Source: Clostridiales bacterium
Lineage (GTDB): Bacteria > Bacillota > Clostridia > Saccharofermentanales > Saccharofermentanaceae
NCBI GenBank assembly: GCA_017510605.1
Contig: JAFWMQ010000015.1
Span: 310,001-374,000, forward strand
Length of the DNA stretch: 64,000 nucleotides
Reading direction: 5' to 3'
Shown here in pieces: positions 30,524 through 38,544 of this stretch. Every line of letters begins with the position of its first letter. The first letter of the stretch is position 1. The position numbers and the translations under genes were made by a program. The notes under the pieces are model-generated. The model saw only the letters and a program-made list of their open reading frames with translations. It had not been told where the DNA came from and did no database searches.

Positions 30524-31318
30524 ATGGATCGCGATAGAATCAAAAACATAATGCAAGAGCAAGGAATTCTGCCCCAATCTAGGTTCGGGCAGAATTTCCT
30601 TTGTGATGAGAAGATCATTCAGTCGATAGTGGAGCTTTGTGAGATCAAAAAGGAAGACCGGGTCCTTGAGATCGGTCCGGGCCTTGGAAGCCTTACGTTT
30701 CCTTTATCAGAACTCGGATGTGATCTGACGTGTGTAGAGATCGACAACGGTCTTGCAGCTTATCTTTCTTCTCACGTCACCGGGGCTGAAATAGTCAACT
30801 GTGATTTCTTAAAGTATGAGGCAGCATCCTGTCATGATGTCGTTGTCAGCAACATTCCGTATTATGTAATGACAGACATCATGAAAAAGCTCTTCGGAGA
30901 GTTTTCGGACGCCCGGAAAATGGTCTTCATGGTCGAAGATGAAGCTTTGGCACGCATCGACTGCAGTCCGGCCACCAAACAGTACGGACCTTTGGCTATC
31001 CTCTGTGCTTTATACGGTTCATACAGTTTCGAGTTTAAGGTACCCCATACGGCATTTGTACCTCAGCCGAATACAACCTCTGCAGTTATCAGTTTTACGA
31101 GATGCGTTACTTCAGATATTCTTTCTCCGGAATTCGTGAGATTCCTGAACACATGTTTTTCGATGAGACGGAAAATGCTTAAGAAAAACCTGGTTTCCGT
31201 CGCATCTTCCGATGAAATAACCGGAGCATTCGGAAAGTTCGGGATCAGCGAAAACGTGAGGGCAGAGGAACTGGAGCCTGCTCAGTTCGCGGGTCTGTAC
31301 CGTGAGTTAATGTCATAA
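30524..31318 (+). CDS. rsmA: 16S rRNA dimethyladenosine transferase KsgA/RsmA
   Basis: A 264-residue SAM-dependent enzyme that dimethylates two adjacent adenosines in helix 45 of 16S rRNA. SRFGQNFLCD opens the fold, EIGPGLG (49-55) is the SAM loop and NIPYY (110-114) is motif IV for the adenine substrate. The C-terminal FSMRRKMLKKNL segment is present. Gene starts 27 nt after purL with no obvious AGGAGG; TTTCAGGTAA upstream is a weak site. A gap of 131 nt follows before the zapA-like gene. Confidence 0.95.
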   Translation: MDRDRIKNIMQEQGILPQSRFGQNFLCDEKIIQSIVELCEIKKEDRVLEIGPGLGSLTFPLSELGCDLTCVEIDNGLAAYLSSHVTGAEIVNCDFLKYEAASCHDVVVSNIPYYVMTDIMKKLFGEFSDARKMVFMVEDEALARIDCSPATKQYGPLAILCALYGSYSFEFKVPHTAFVPQPNTTSAVISFTRCVTSDILSPEFVRFLNTCFSMRRKMLKKNLVSVASSDEITGAFGKFGISENVRAEELEPAQFAGLYRELMS

Positions 31319-31449
31319 ATCAAGTTGTATTTTTGGTCATGTAAATTGCTGTAAACACATAACCATTTTCAAACCAAATACGTTTTCGGCTTATAAAAAT
31401 AGGTTTAGTGTTATACTATTATATCTTCTAATATTGCGGAGGTCTTTTT

Positions 31450-32037
31450 ATGAGAAAATCCAATGCCAGTTTACTTGGCAAATATTCTGACGGCTCTTAC
31501 AAACGTAAGGGTAAGAAGGAGGCTGCACCCGCAATAGTAGAATATAAGCAGCTTTATAAAGGCGAGATCAAGGCTAAGACCGTGACCGAGAAGAAGCTGA
31601 TGACGTTGGAAGAGAAGATCCAGGCCCGTTCAAAGGCCAGAGAAGAAGATAAAGAATCTAAAGAACAAAGCGCTCAGATCACTATTGGCGGTGTCCAATA
31701 TCTTGTCAGGAGCGATGATGCAGGCTACGACAGGATTAAGAAAGTCGGCGAACTGGCTGATGAGATCTATCACGACACAAAAGAAAATAACCCTTATATA
31801 GCAACGAATAAGACTGCGATAATGTCACTTTTCGAAGCGTGCGACCAGATCATAACATTAAGAGCTGAGAATAATGCCCTTAAGACAGAGCTTACTTACT
31901 ATAGAGCTAAGGCTACTGAGTATGCACAGGAAAGAAGAGATGATGTTAAGCCAACTCCTATGGAAGAATTGGCAAACAAGGTTAATTCCGGATTATTCGA
32001 GCACCTGAAAAAGACAGATGACAAAAAATCGAATTGA
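31450..32037 (+). CDS. zapA: ZapA-like cell division protein with long N-terminal extension
   Basis: A 195-residue protein; typical ZapA is about 85-110 residues. The ZapA domain is at about 75-150: ITIGGVQYLVRSDDAGYDRIKKVGELADEIY, then a helical NPYIATNKTAIMSLFEACDQI and coiled coil AENNALKTELTYYRAK. ZapA binds FtsZ filaments and supports Z-ring formation. The first 74 residues are lysine-rich and have no known domain. GGAGGT lies upstream, behind a TATACT (31412-31417) that could be the -10. The last 20 nt overlap the U32 gene. Confidence 0.85.
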   Translation: MRKSNASLLGKYSDGSYKRKGKKEAAPAIVEYKQLYKGEIKAKTVTEKKLMTLEEKIQARSKAREEDKESKEQSAQITIGGVQYLVRSDDAGYDRIKKVGELADEIYHDTKENNPYIATNKTAIMSLFEACDQIITLRAENNALKTELTYYRAKATEYAQERRDDVKPTPMEELANKVNSGLFEHLKKTDDKKSN

Positions 32038-34405
32038 ACTCCTGGCTCCTGCAGGCAACCTTGAGATACTTAAAGTTGCCGTTGACAGCGGAGCCGATTC
32101 CGTATATCTCGGACTGAAAGAATATTCCGCCAGAGCTGGGGCGGACAATTTTACGCTTGATGAATTGGAAGAAGGTACGGATTATGCGCATGCGAGATCC
32201 GCAAAGATCTTTCTTGCAGTAAATACGCTGATGAGCGATTCCGAATTTGAGCTTTTCTATCCGACGATAGCAGAAGCCGTAAATATCGGCGTAGACGGTC
32301 TGATCGTTCAGGATACTGCCGTTCTGATAAAGCTCGCGAAAGATTTTCCCGATGTCATCATCAACTGCAGCACTCAGATGAATGTATATTCGGCAGATGA
32401 GTTTAAAAAACTCGCCGAAATCGGCGCAAACCGAATCGTGCTTCCTCGTGAATTATCATGTGATGAAATAGCAGCAAGGACAAAGACGGCTGCAGGATAC
32501 GGACTTGAGACTGAAGTGTTTGCCCACGGCGCTGTCTGTGTATGCGCTTCCGGACTGTGTCTTTTCTCCGCAATGAACAGGAGCGGAACGAGATCCGGCA
32601 ACCGCGGTTCATGTGCCCAGCCGTGCAGGGAAGAATACATGCTTTTTAACGACGGTCTGAAGCTCAAGGACGGTCATCTCCTTTCTCCAAAAGACCGGGA
32701 CGTTTCGGAATATCTTTCCAGACTTATCGCATGCGGCGTAAAGAGCCTTAAGATCGAAGGCAGGATGCGTGACGCAAACTATGTCAGATCAGCTGTTTAC
32801 TGCTACAGAAGGATGATAGACGCCTATTACGACGGCAACTTCGATCCTGCATTTCTCAAGAAGATAAAGTATGATCTTCTCGTTAATTTCAACAGGGGAG
32901 GATCCTTTACTTCCCAGTATCTGAGCGGCAGCAAGGACGATCACCTTCTTTCGGGTGAATATCCCGGCAAATATGGCGTCAGGATAGGCCGTATAAGCCG
33001 TCTGGACGCAGCCAAAGGTCTTGTCACCGTCGGCATTAAGAACGGCGCCATGGAGCCTGACAAAGGAGATTTCCTTTCGGTGAGGGATAATGCCAGAGAG
33101 ATATGTTCTTTCCCTGTGGGAAAGACTAATACAGGTCTTAACGGACTTGACATAAAAGGTCTTCACCCCGACATGATAAGAAAGCTGAAGCCGGGTTATG
33201 AGGTCTTCCTTATGAATCACGAGACCGGGATACCTAAAAAAGATCTCAGAAGAACTGCCGTCAGGATCACTCTTAAGAATAACGGCACTGAGATCATTGG
33301 CTTAGCTGAAACACTTTGCGGGATTGCCACCGGAATAAGGTCCGAAGCAAAGGTAACGATTCCTGAGGATTATGAGGGAAAAGCACTTGAAAGATCAAGG
33401 ATAGAAGAGCAGTTTTCCAAAACTCTGGACACGCCTTTTACGGTCACCGAGACTGTCATTGTTGATTCGGATTACAATTGTCCTGTCAGCGTGATCAATT
33501 CACTCAGGCGCGAGCTGCTTTTGCTCCTGGAAGTTAATGTGGTCAATTCTTTCAAACGGAGCTACGGGACCGATTATGTCGAAGATTCGGAATTCTTCGG
33601 TGAACAGCCGGAAAAACAGGGCAGTATCAGAAACATGTATACATATCCTGTCCTAAGACTTAATGAAGAAATCCTTGAAGAAGGTGCCGATATATATGCA
33701 TTCAGCATTTACGATCTTGCTGATCCGGAGATCTATAAGAACGCCGTCGAATTCGTAAGGGATCAGGGCGCTGAACTCGTTCTCATGCTTCCTGATTTCC
33801 ATCACGATAAGCTCAACAAGATAATCGATTATGTTATCGCTTTGCTGAAGAACGATCTTGGCGAAGGTTTCAAAGCTGTTATGTCTTCAAGGCTTTTTAC
33901 AGACAGGAAATTCCTGAAAGACGGACTTAAGCACTATGCTTCGGCAGGCACAAACATCTACAGCAGCAAATCATTCTCATATGCATTTGATCTTGCTGAT
34001 GCCGTCATGCCGTCTTATGAAATGAGCGCGGATGATCTTCTGCAGAACCTGAGAGATCTTACCGAGACATTTGACATCAGTGAAAGTTCGCCTGAGATCA
34101 TTGTCCATTCGGACGGCCTGATCCCATGGATGCAGTCCGATTTCTGCGCTGCGGGACGCAACCAGAGGCCATGCGGTTTCTGTCACGGAAACGCATATTA
34201 CGACATGAGATCAAAAAAAGAACGTGACGGTACTGAACTAAAAGTCATCCCGCACCCTCTGGACTGTTCATGCTCGATCTACGGGAGAGCAAAGAACCCG
34301 ATCGACGAAGCTTATGCAGATGCCATAGCTGACATGGGATTTGACGTTATCTGTAATTACACGATATTACCGGGAGGAAAAGATAATGACCGAGATCTAT
34401 ATTGA
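32018..34405 (+). CDS. U32 family peptidase / RlhA-like protein
   Basis: A 795-residue protein with an N-terminal U32 domain (RIELLAPAGNLEILKVAVDSGADSVYLG) and the family signature EVFAHGAVCVCASGLCLFS at 166-184 followed by Cys-rich NRGSCAQPCR. A DUF3656-like middle part and a long C-terminal extension with more cysteines (CGFCHGNAYYD, HPLDCSCSIYG) follow. Related proteins such as RlhA hydroxylate 23S rRNA C2501 or hydroxylate tRNA uridine, using Fe-S cofactors, so the peptidase name is historical. It overlaps the zapA-like gene and dut by 20 nt each. Confidence 0.9.
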   Translation: MTKNRIELLAPAGNLEILKVAVDSGADSVYLGLKEYSARAGADNFTLDELEEGTDYAHARSAKIFLAVNTLMSDSEFELFYPTIAEAVNIGVDGLIVQDTAVLIKLAKDFPDVIINCSTQMNVYSADEFKKLAEIGANRIVLPRELSCDEIAARTKTAAGYGLETEVFAHGAVCVCASGLCLFSAMNRSGTRSGNRGSCAQPCREEYMLFNDGLKLKDGHLLSPKDRDVSEYLSRLIACGVKSLKIEGRMRDANYVRSAVYCYRRMIDAYYDGNFDPAFLKKIKYDLLVNFNRGGSFTSQYLSGSKDDHLLSGEYPGKYGVRIGRISRLDAAKGLVTVGIKNGAMEPDKGDFLSVRDNAREICSFPVGKTNTGLNGLDIKGLHPDMIRKLKPGYEVFLMNHETGIPKKDLRRTAVRITLKNNGTEIIGLAETLCGIATGIRSEAKVTIPEDYEGKALERSRIEEQFSKTLDTPFTVTETVIVDSDYNCPVSVINSLRRELLLLLEVNVVNSFKRSYGTDYVEDSEFFGEQPEKQGSIRNMYTYPVLRLNEEILEEGADIYAFSIYDLADPEIYKNAVEFVRDQGAELVLMLPDFHHDKLNKIIDYVIALLKNDLGEGFKAVMSSRLFTDRKFLKDGLKHYASAGTNIYSSKSFSYAFDLADAVMPSYEMSADDLLQNLRDLTETFDISESSPEIIVHSDGLIPWMQSDFCAAGRNQRPCGFCHGNAYYDMRSKKERDGTELKVIPHPLDCSCSIYGRAKNPIDEAYADAIADMGFDVICNYTILPGGKDNDRDLY

Positions 34406-34880
34406 GAAGTGCAGGGAAGATGCCAAGCTTCCGGCTTATGCACATGACGGTGATGCAGGAATGGATCTTTATGCTGCAGAAGATGTTATCATCGAACCCG
34501 GCAGATCCGCGCTTGTCCCGGTAGGCTTCAAGCTCGCCATTCCATACGGATATGAAGTCCAGATCAGACCGAGGAGCGGTGTTTCCCTAAAGACTCCTTT
34601 GAGGATCCCGAATGCGCCCGGCACTATCGACTGCGGTTATAGAGACGAGGTAAACGTTATCATCTATAACGATTCCTTCATGCATGAGGAAGGCGTAAAA
34701 GACATCATGACCATCGATCAGAAAGGCTGTATCCACGGTACATATAAAATAAGAAAAGGCGACCGCATAGCCCAGATGGTCGTTGCAAAAGTTGAGTATT
34801 GTAAGTTTGCCGAGACTGATAACGTCAAAGCTATCGGAGAAGACAGAGGCGGCGGGTTCGGTTCAAGCGGAGTGAATTAA
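34386..34880 (+). CDS. dut: dUTP diphosphatase
   Basis: A 164-residue trimeric-type dUTPase; it hydrolyses dUTP to dUMP and PPi. All five motifs are intact: DAGMDLYA (23-30), RPRSGVS (61-67), GTIDCGYRDEV (79-89), RKGDRIAQMV (123-132) and DRGGGFGSSG (153-162). The start is the ATG at 34386, five bases after GGGAGG; it overlaps the end of the U32 gene by 20 nt in another frame. An insertion of about 10 residues with HEEGVKDIMTIDQKG is present between motifs 3 and 4. Confidence 0.96.
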   Translation: MTEIYIEKCREDAKLPAYAHDGDAGMDLYAAEDVIIEPGRSALVPVGFKLAIPYGYEVQIRPRSGVSLKTPLRIPNAPGTIDCGYRDEVNVIIYNDSFMHEEGVKDIMTIDQKGCIHGTYKIRKGDRIAQMVVAKVEYCKFAETDNVKAIGEDRGGGFGSSGVN

Positions 34881-34892
34881 GGACTAAGCTTA

Positions 34893-35930
34893 ATGAGAAC
34901 AAACAGCGGATTTGTTAGTTTTAGCGGTAATGCATCAAGGCGCAGAAACCCCTTTGTAATGAGACTGGCTCTGGTCTTAAGTATTCTTGCGATCATTATT
35001 GTCTCATTCATCGCTCTTACAGTTTTCTCGTCTAACAGACTCATGAATATCGGAAGAAACGAAGTTACCAATGTCCCTTCAAACATTCTTCCTTCTTACA
35101 GCACGACGAGTTTTCAGTCAGCTGACGGGCAGACGTCACTTCAGGGCTGGTTTTTTAAGACCAAAAATCCGATTTCTACGATAATAGTAGTTCATGATGC
35201 CGGTTCCAACAGGCTTCCTTTCGGCGTCGAAATGATTGACATGATTGAGAGCTGGCTTGAAAACGGTTATAACGTCTTTCTCTTCGATCAGAGAAACTCC
35301 GGTACATCCGGCGGCGATATCTGCACATACGGATATCTTGAATGGCAGGATGTCTTAGGAGCTGTATCTATAGTAAGACAGATCTCAGTCACAACAAACG
35401 TTATCTTATTCGGAATGGGAACAGGCTGTACGTCTTCGTTACTTGCCTATGCTAATCTTCCTCCGGAAGGTGCAGGAGAGAATACCCTCTCGCAATACAG
35501 TCAGGAGATCAAGAATCTCGGATTCGACAGATCTTATGTCATTGGAATGATCCTCGATTCTCCTGCAAAAGAATCCGATGACTATATCAAGCCTGAGGTT
35601 GTCCAACGCGAACCCTTAGGATTCCTTACAAAGTATTCTGTTCCTTATGCTATAAGGGTTTCTTCAGGCGGTACAAACATCAGCCTGGCAGCAGAAATTG
35701 CCAGACTTCCGATACCTGTTCTCATACTTTACGGAGGCCATGATACCTTTGTCGGAGCAGATAAGATCGACCAGATAATCAAAGAACGTAACAGACTGAA
35801 TTCCAGCATCACACGAAGTGTAATGGTATCAGGTTCAGGATATCTGGAAGAATACAGTATCAATAAGAATCTTTATATTGATACTGTCAACGATTTTCTT
35901 AATTCGTTCTATATGTTGGATGATAATTAA
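34893..35930 (+). CDS. Membrane-anchored alpha/beta-hydrolase fold protein lacking catalytic Ser and His
   Basis: A 345-residue protein with a membrane helix at about 22-45 and a hydrolase fold outside: TIIVVHDAGSN (oxyanion region), VFLFDQRNSGTSGG, VILFGMGTGCTSSLLAYA, LILYGGHDTFVG and then VSGSGYLEEYS. In the paralogues at 19495, 51017 and 58762 the nucleophile elbow is GxSxG and the last motif is G-x-x-H. Here the elbow is GMGTG (174-178), with Gly176 where Ser should be, and Tyr317 replaces His; Asp284 remains. It is therefore probably not a hydrolase. It lies 12 nt after dut and 1 nt before tsaD. Confidence 0.88.
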   Translation: MRTNSGFVSFSGNASRRRNPFVMRLALVLSILAIIIVSFIALTVFSSNRLMNIGRNEVTNVPSNILPSYSTTSFQSADGQTSLQGWFFKTKNPISTIIVVHDAGSNRLPFGVEMIDMIESWLENGYNVFLFDQRNSGTSGGDICTYGYLEWQDVLGAVSIVRQISVTTNVILFGMGTGCTSSLLAYANLPPEGAGENTLSQYSQEIKNLGFDRSYVIGMILDSPAKESDDYIKPEVVQREPLGFLTKYSVPYAIRVSSGGTNISLAAEIARLPIPVLILYGGHDTFVGADKIDQIIKERNRLNSSITRSVMVSGSGYLEEYSINKNLYIDTVNDFLNSFYMLDDN

Positions 35931-35931
35931 C

Positions 35932-36951
35932 ATGAAAACTGATAAGGACATTCTCATTCTGGGCATAGAGAGTTCGTGCGATGAAACAGCCGCGTCAGTT
36001 GTTAAGAACGGACGTCATATCTTAAGCAACTGTATTGCATCCCAGGCTGATTTCCACGAACAATACGGTGGTGTCGTTCCTGAACTTGCATCCAGAATGC
36101 ATGTGGATGCGGTATATCCTACAGTACAAAAAGCGTTATCTGATGCAGGCGTAACTCTTTCAGATATTGATGCTATAGCCGTAACATACGGTCCGGGTCT
36201 TGTAGGCGCTTTATTAGTAGGCCTTTCATGCGCAAAGGGACTTTGTGAGGTATCAGGAAAACCTTTGGTCGGTGTAAACCACCTGAAAGGACATATTGCT
36301 GCTAATTATCTTTGTTTCGAAAACCTTGAACCGCCGTTCCTGTGCTTATGTGTCAGCGGTGGAAACTCCATGATCGTAAGGGTTGACGATTATACTGAAA
36401 TGTCTGTGCTGGGCCGCACCAGAGATGATGCTGCAGGCGAAGCAATTGATAAGATTGCCCGTGTGATCGGATTGGGTTATCCGGGCGGTCCTAAAATGGA
36501 TAAGGCCGGACAGGGCGGAGATACTTCAAGATATGTTTTCTCAAAAACTCATATGGGCGATACTTTGGATTTCTCATTTTCGGGTCTTAAAACATCCGCA
36601 TTGAATCTTATTAACGGATTAAGACAAAAGGGTGAAGAAATAGATATTAAAGATTTTACTGCTTCTTATCAGCAGGCGATCGCTGATGCGCTCCTTAAGA
36701 ACACGATGACCGCATGTAAACAGTCATGCATCAAAAAACTCTGTCTTGCCGGCGGCGTTTCAGCTAATTCTTTCTTAAGATCAACCTTTGATAAAGAAGC
36801 AAAGAAAAAGGGAATATCCTTATACTATCCGGAACTTAAGTATTGTACTGATAATGCTGCAATGATCGCATCCTGCGGATATTATGAATTTATGGCAGGG
36901 AAGAGGGATACATTGGATCTCAATGCGTATCCGTCACTTCAAATGCAATAA
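35932..36951 (+). CDS. tsaD: tRNA N6-adenosine threonylcarbamoyltransferase TsaD
   Basis: A 339-residue Kae1/TsaD protein that places the threonylcarbamoyl group on A37 of ANN-decoding tRNAs with TsaB and TsaE. GIESSCDETAASVV (11-24), ELASRMHVDAVYP (51-63) and the metal-binding HLKGH (117-121) are present, as are AGGVSANSFLR and the late KYCTDNAAMIA. The ATG at 35932 lies one base after the upstream stop and is chosen because the GIESSCDETA motif then starts at residue 11; the extra 18 upstream residues would overlap the preceding gene. tsaB/tsaE are not in the window. Confidence 0.95.
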   Translation: MKTDKDILILGIESSCDETAASVVKNGRHILSNCIASQADFHEQYGGVVPELASRMHVDAVYPTVQKALSDAGVTLSDIDAIAVTYGPGLVGALLVGLSCAKGLCEVSGKPLVGVNHLKGHIAANYLCFENLEPPFLCLCVSGGNSMIVRVDDYTEMSVLGRTRDDAAGEAIDKIARVIGLGYPGGPKMDKAGQGGDTSRYVFSKTHMGDTLDFSFSGLKTSALNLINGLRQKGEEIDIKDFTASYQQAIADALLKNTMTACKQSCIKKLCLAGGVSANSFLRSTFDKEAKKKGISLYYPELKYCTDNAAMIASCGYYEFMAGKRDTLDLNAYPSLQMQ

Positions 36952-36974
36952 ACAGGGACTTTTAGCGCATAAAG

Positions 36975-37002
36975 TTGCAAAACGTCTATTTGAATATAAA
37001 AT
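36975..37002 (+). promoter_or_regulatory. Putative smpB promoter giving a near-leaderless transcript
   Basis: TTGCAA (36975-36980) and TAAAAT (36997-37002) are 16 bp apart. A start 6-8 nt after the -10 would fall at 37008-37010, immediately before the smpB ATG at 37011. No Shine-Dalgarno sequence is present in this 59-nt gap. Confidence 0.5.
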
Positions 37003-37010
37003 ATACGATT

Positions 37011-37487
37011 ATGGCTATACAAAAAGGAATAAAAATAATAGCAGAGAACCGCAAAGCCTATCACGATTACTTTATTGAGGAGAGGTTTGAGGCTGGTGTG
37101 GCTTTATCCGGTACTGAAGTTAAAAGCTTAAGGGCAGGGCGGATTAATCTTAAGGACTCCTATGTTCAGGTAAAAGACGGCGAGATTTGGCTTATCGGTG
37201 TGCATATCAGTCCATACGAGAACGGAAACAGGTTCAATCTTGATCCTGAGCGTAACAGAAAACTCCTGATGCATAAAAAAGAGATTATAAGACTTTATTC
37301 AACAGTCAAACAGGATGGTCTTACGCTTGTCCCGACAAAGTGCTATTTCAAGGACAGCAAAGTCAAATTTGAGATAGGTCTTGCAAGAGGTAAAAAAGAC
37401 TACGATAAAAGGGAAGTCCTCGCGAAAAAAGAAGCGGCCAGAGATATTGACCGTGCAATGAAGAATGCGAAAAAATATAGAGATTGA
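37011..37487 (+). CDS. smpB: SsrA-binding protein SmpB
   Basis: A 158-residue protein required for tmRNA-mediated rescue of stalled ribosomes. It has the full SmpB pattern: NRKAYHDYFIEERFEAGVALSGTEVKSLR, INLKDSYVQVKDGEIWL, HISPYENGNRFN, and the basic tail AKKEAARDIDRAMKNAKKYRD that enters the ribosome mRNA channel. The start is the ATG at 37011 (MAIQKGIK), as in other SmpB proteins. The bases upstream contain no recognisable Shine-Dalgarno sequence. ssrA is not visible nearby. Confidence 0.96.
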   Translation: MAIQKGIKIIAENRKAYHDYFIEERFEAGVALSGTEVKSLRAGRINLKDSYVQVKDGEIWLIGVHISPYENGNRFNLDPERNRKLLMHKKEIIRLYSTVKQDGLTLVPTKCYFKDSKVKFEIGLARGKKDYDKREVLAKKEAARDIDRAMKNAKKYRD

Positions 37488-37523
37488 TATATAATTTATA
37501 TATCAATATATAAGAGGAAGATA

Positions 37524-38081
37524 ATGACAGTCAGTAAACTGAAAACAAAAGCCCACGAGAAGGAAATATCTTTAAGATATGTCTTTTTGGCTGTAATCTT
37601 TTGGATCCTGACGCTCTTCTGGATCGTTGTTATTTTCAGTTTGTCCAATCAGACTGCTACTCAGTCCTCCGGATTATCTCAAATGTTTTTGAATTTTATA
37701 AATGAGATACTAAATGCCAATTATGACGATGATTCGATCATACGAACGGTTGCTCATTCTACAGAATTTGCATTATTGACTGTACTTTCTTATGTAGCAT
37801 TATCTTCGACGAACAAAATTTCAAATAAGACTTCATACTCGGAAAGCCCGGTTAAACTGATGCGATCTGATAATGAGATGAATATTATCTTTACGCTTTG
37901 GTTTGCAGTTATCAATTCGATCTTTGATGAATATCATCAGTTATTCGTAGTCGGCCGCGACGGAACGATCCTTGATGTTCTGATCGATCTTATTGGAATC
38001 GTAATCGTGCTGATCCTGATCAGAGTTATTTTTACGATCTACCTTAAGACAAAAGGCCGCACAGAAATCGTCTATACCTAA
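37524..38081 (+). CDS. VanZ-like membrane protein
   Basis: A 185-residue protein with about four membrane helices (29-53, 75-95, 115-135, 150-175). The VanZ family landmarks are present: WIVVIFSLSNQTATQSS, RTVAHSTEFALLTVLSYVAL and DEYHQLFVVGRDGTILDVLIDLIG. VanZ relatives raise low-level teicoplanin resistance in enterococci, but most family members have unknown roles in the envelope. It starts 36 nt after smpB with an AGAGGAAG site. The charged loop between helices 2 and 3 is long for the family. Confidence 0.88.
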   Translation: MTVSKLKTKAHEKEISLRYVFLAVIFWILTLFWIVVIFSLSNQTATQSSGLSQMFLNFINEILNANYDDDSIIRTVAHSTEFALLTVLSYVALSSTNKISNKTSYSESPVKLMRSDNEMNIIFTLWFAVINSIFDEYHQLFVVGRDGTILDVLIDLIGIVIVLILIRVIFTIYLKTKGRTEIVYT

Positions 38082-38499
38082 TTTGCATATCTGGTTCCGG
38101 TTGAGGAGACCTACTGCTCCTGTATAATAATTTTCTTAATATCCAATTCGGTATAATTACAATTTTGGTGAATTGAGAAGAGGTTTTAAAGTGATAAACG
38201 GGTAAATGGTAATTATGAATATTATTGTTTTAGATGTTTTTGTAACTTGAAATCTTTTTTCCGGATTATTTTCAGTTTCTTTGTTTTGCTCATATTGTTA
38301 TTGATAATTTAGTTTCTAATCTATACTTTTTATTATTCGTTAATTCATGATTATCGTTTTTTAATAATATGATCTCGAAATATTATTTCTGTTATCGATT
38401 TATACACGATAATTTTTTTGACGGTATTCTGTATTCTGTACCCTGTTTTTGATTAACCTCTTCACCGAATAAATGTTCGTTTTTTATCCAAAAAAATAT
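38082..38499. other. AT-rich spacer without a recognisable gene
   Basis: About 420 nt with almost no open frames and higher AT than the neighbouring genes. It contains a plus-strand promoter-like pair, TTGAGG (38101-38106) and TATAAT (38123-38128) with a 16-bp spacer, whose interior forms an AGGAG/CTCCT hairpin. A GTG with a good ribosome binding site near 38190 opens only five codons. The right end is the metY terminator. I find no tRNA, tmRNA or protein match. Confidence 0.6.
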
Positions 38500-38524
38500 G
38501 GCTGCCTCGTGTATGAGACAGCCT
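38496..38524 (-). terminator. Intrinsic terminator at the end of the pyr-metY transcription unit
   Basis: On the minus strand the stem is GGCTGTCTC, a short loop, GAGGCAGCC, followed by ATATTTTTTT. It closes the minus-strand run whose last gene ends at 38545. The stem is nearly the same sequence as the argG terminator. Confidence 0.88.
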
Positions 38525-38544
38525 CGAAAATTAAATATATTTTT

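Noticed and set aside
38082..38499. Possible tmRNA (ssrA) next to smpB
   Set aside because: No alanine-tRNA-like ends, no tag reading frame ending in ALAA-type codons, and base composition too AT-rich.
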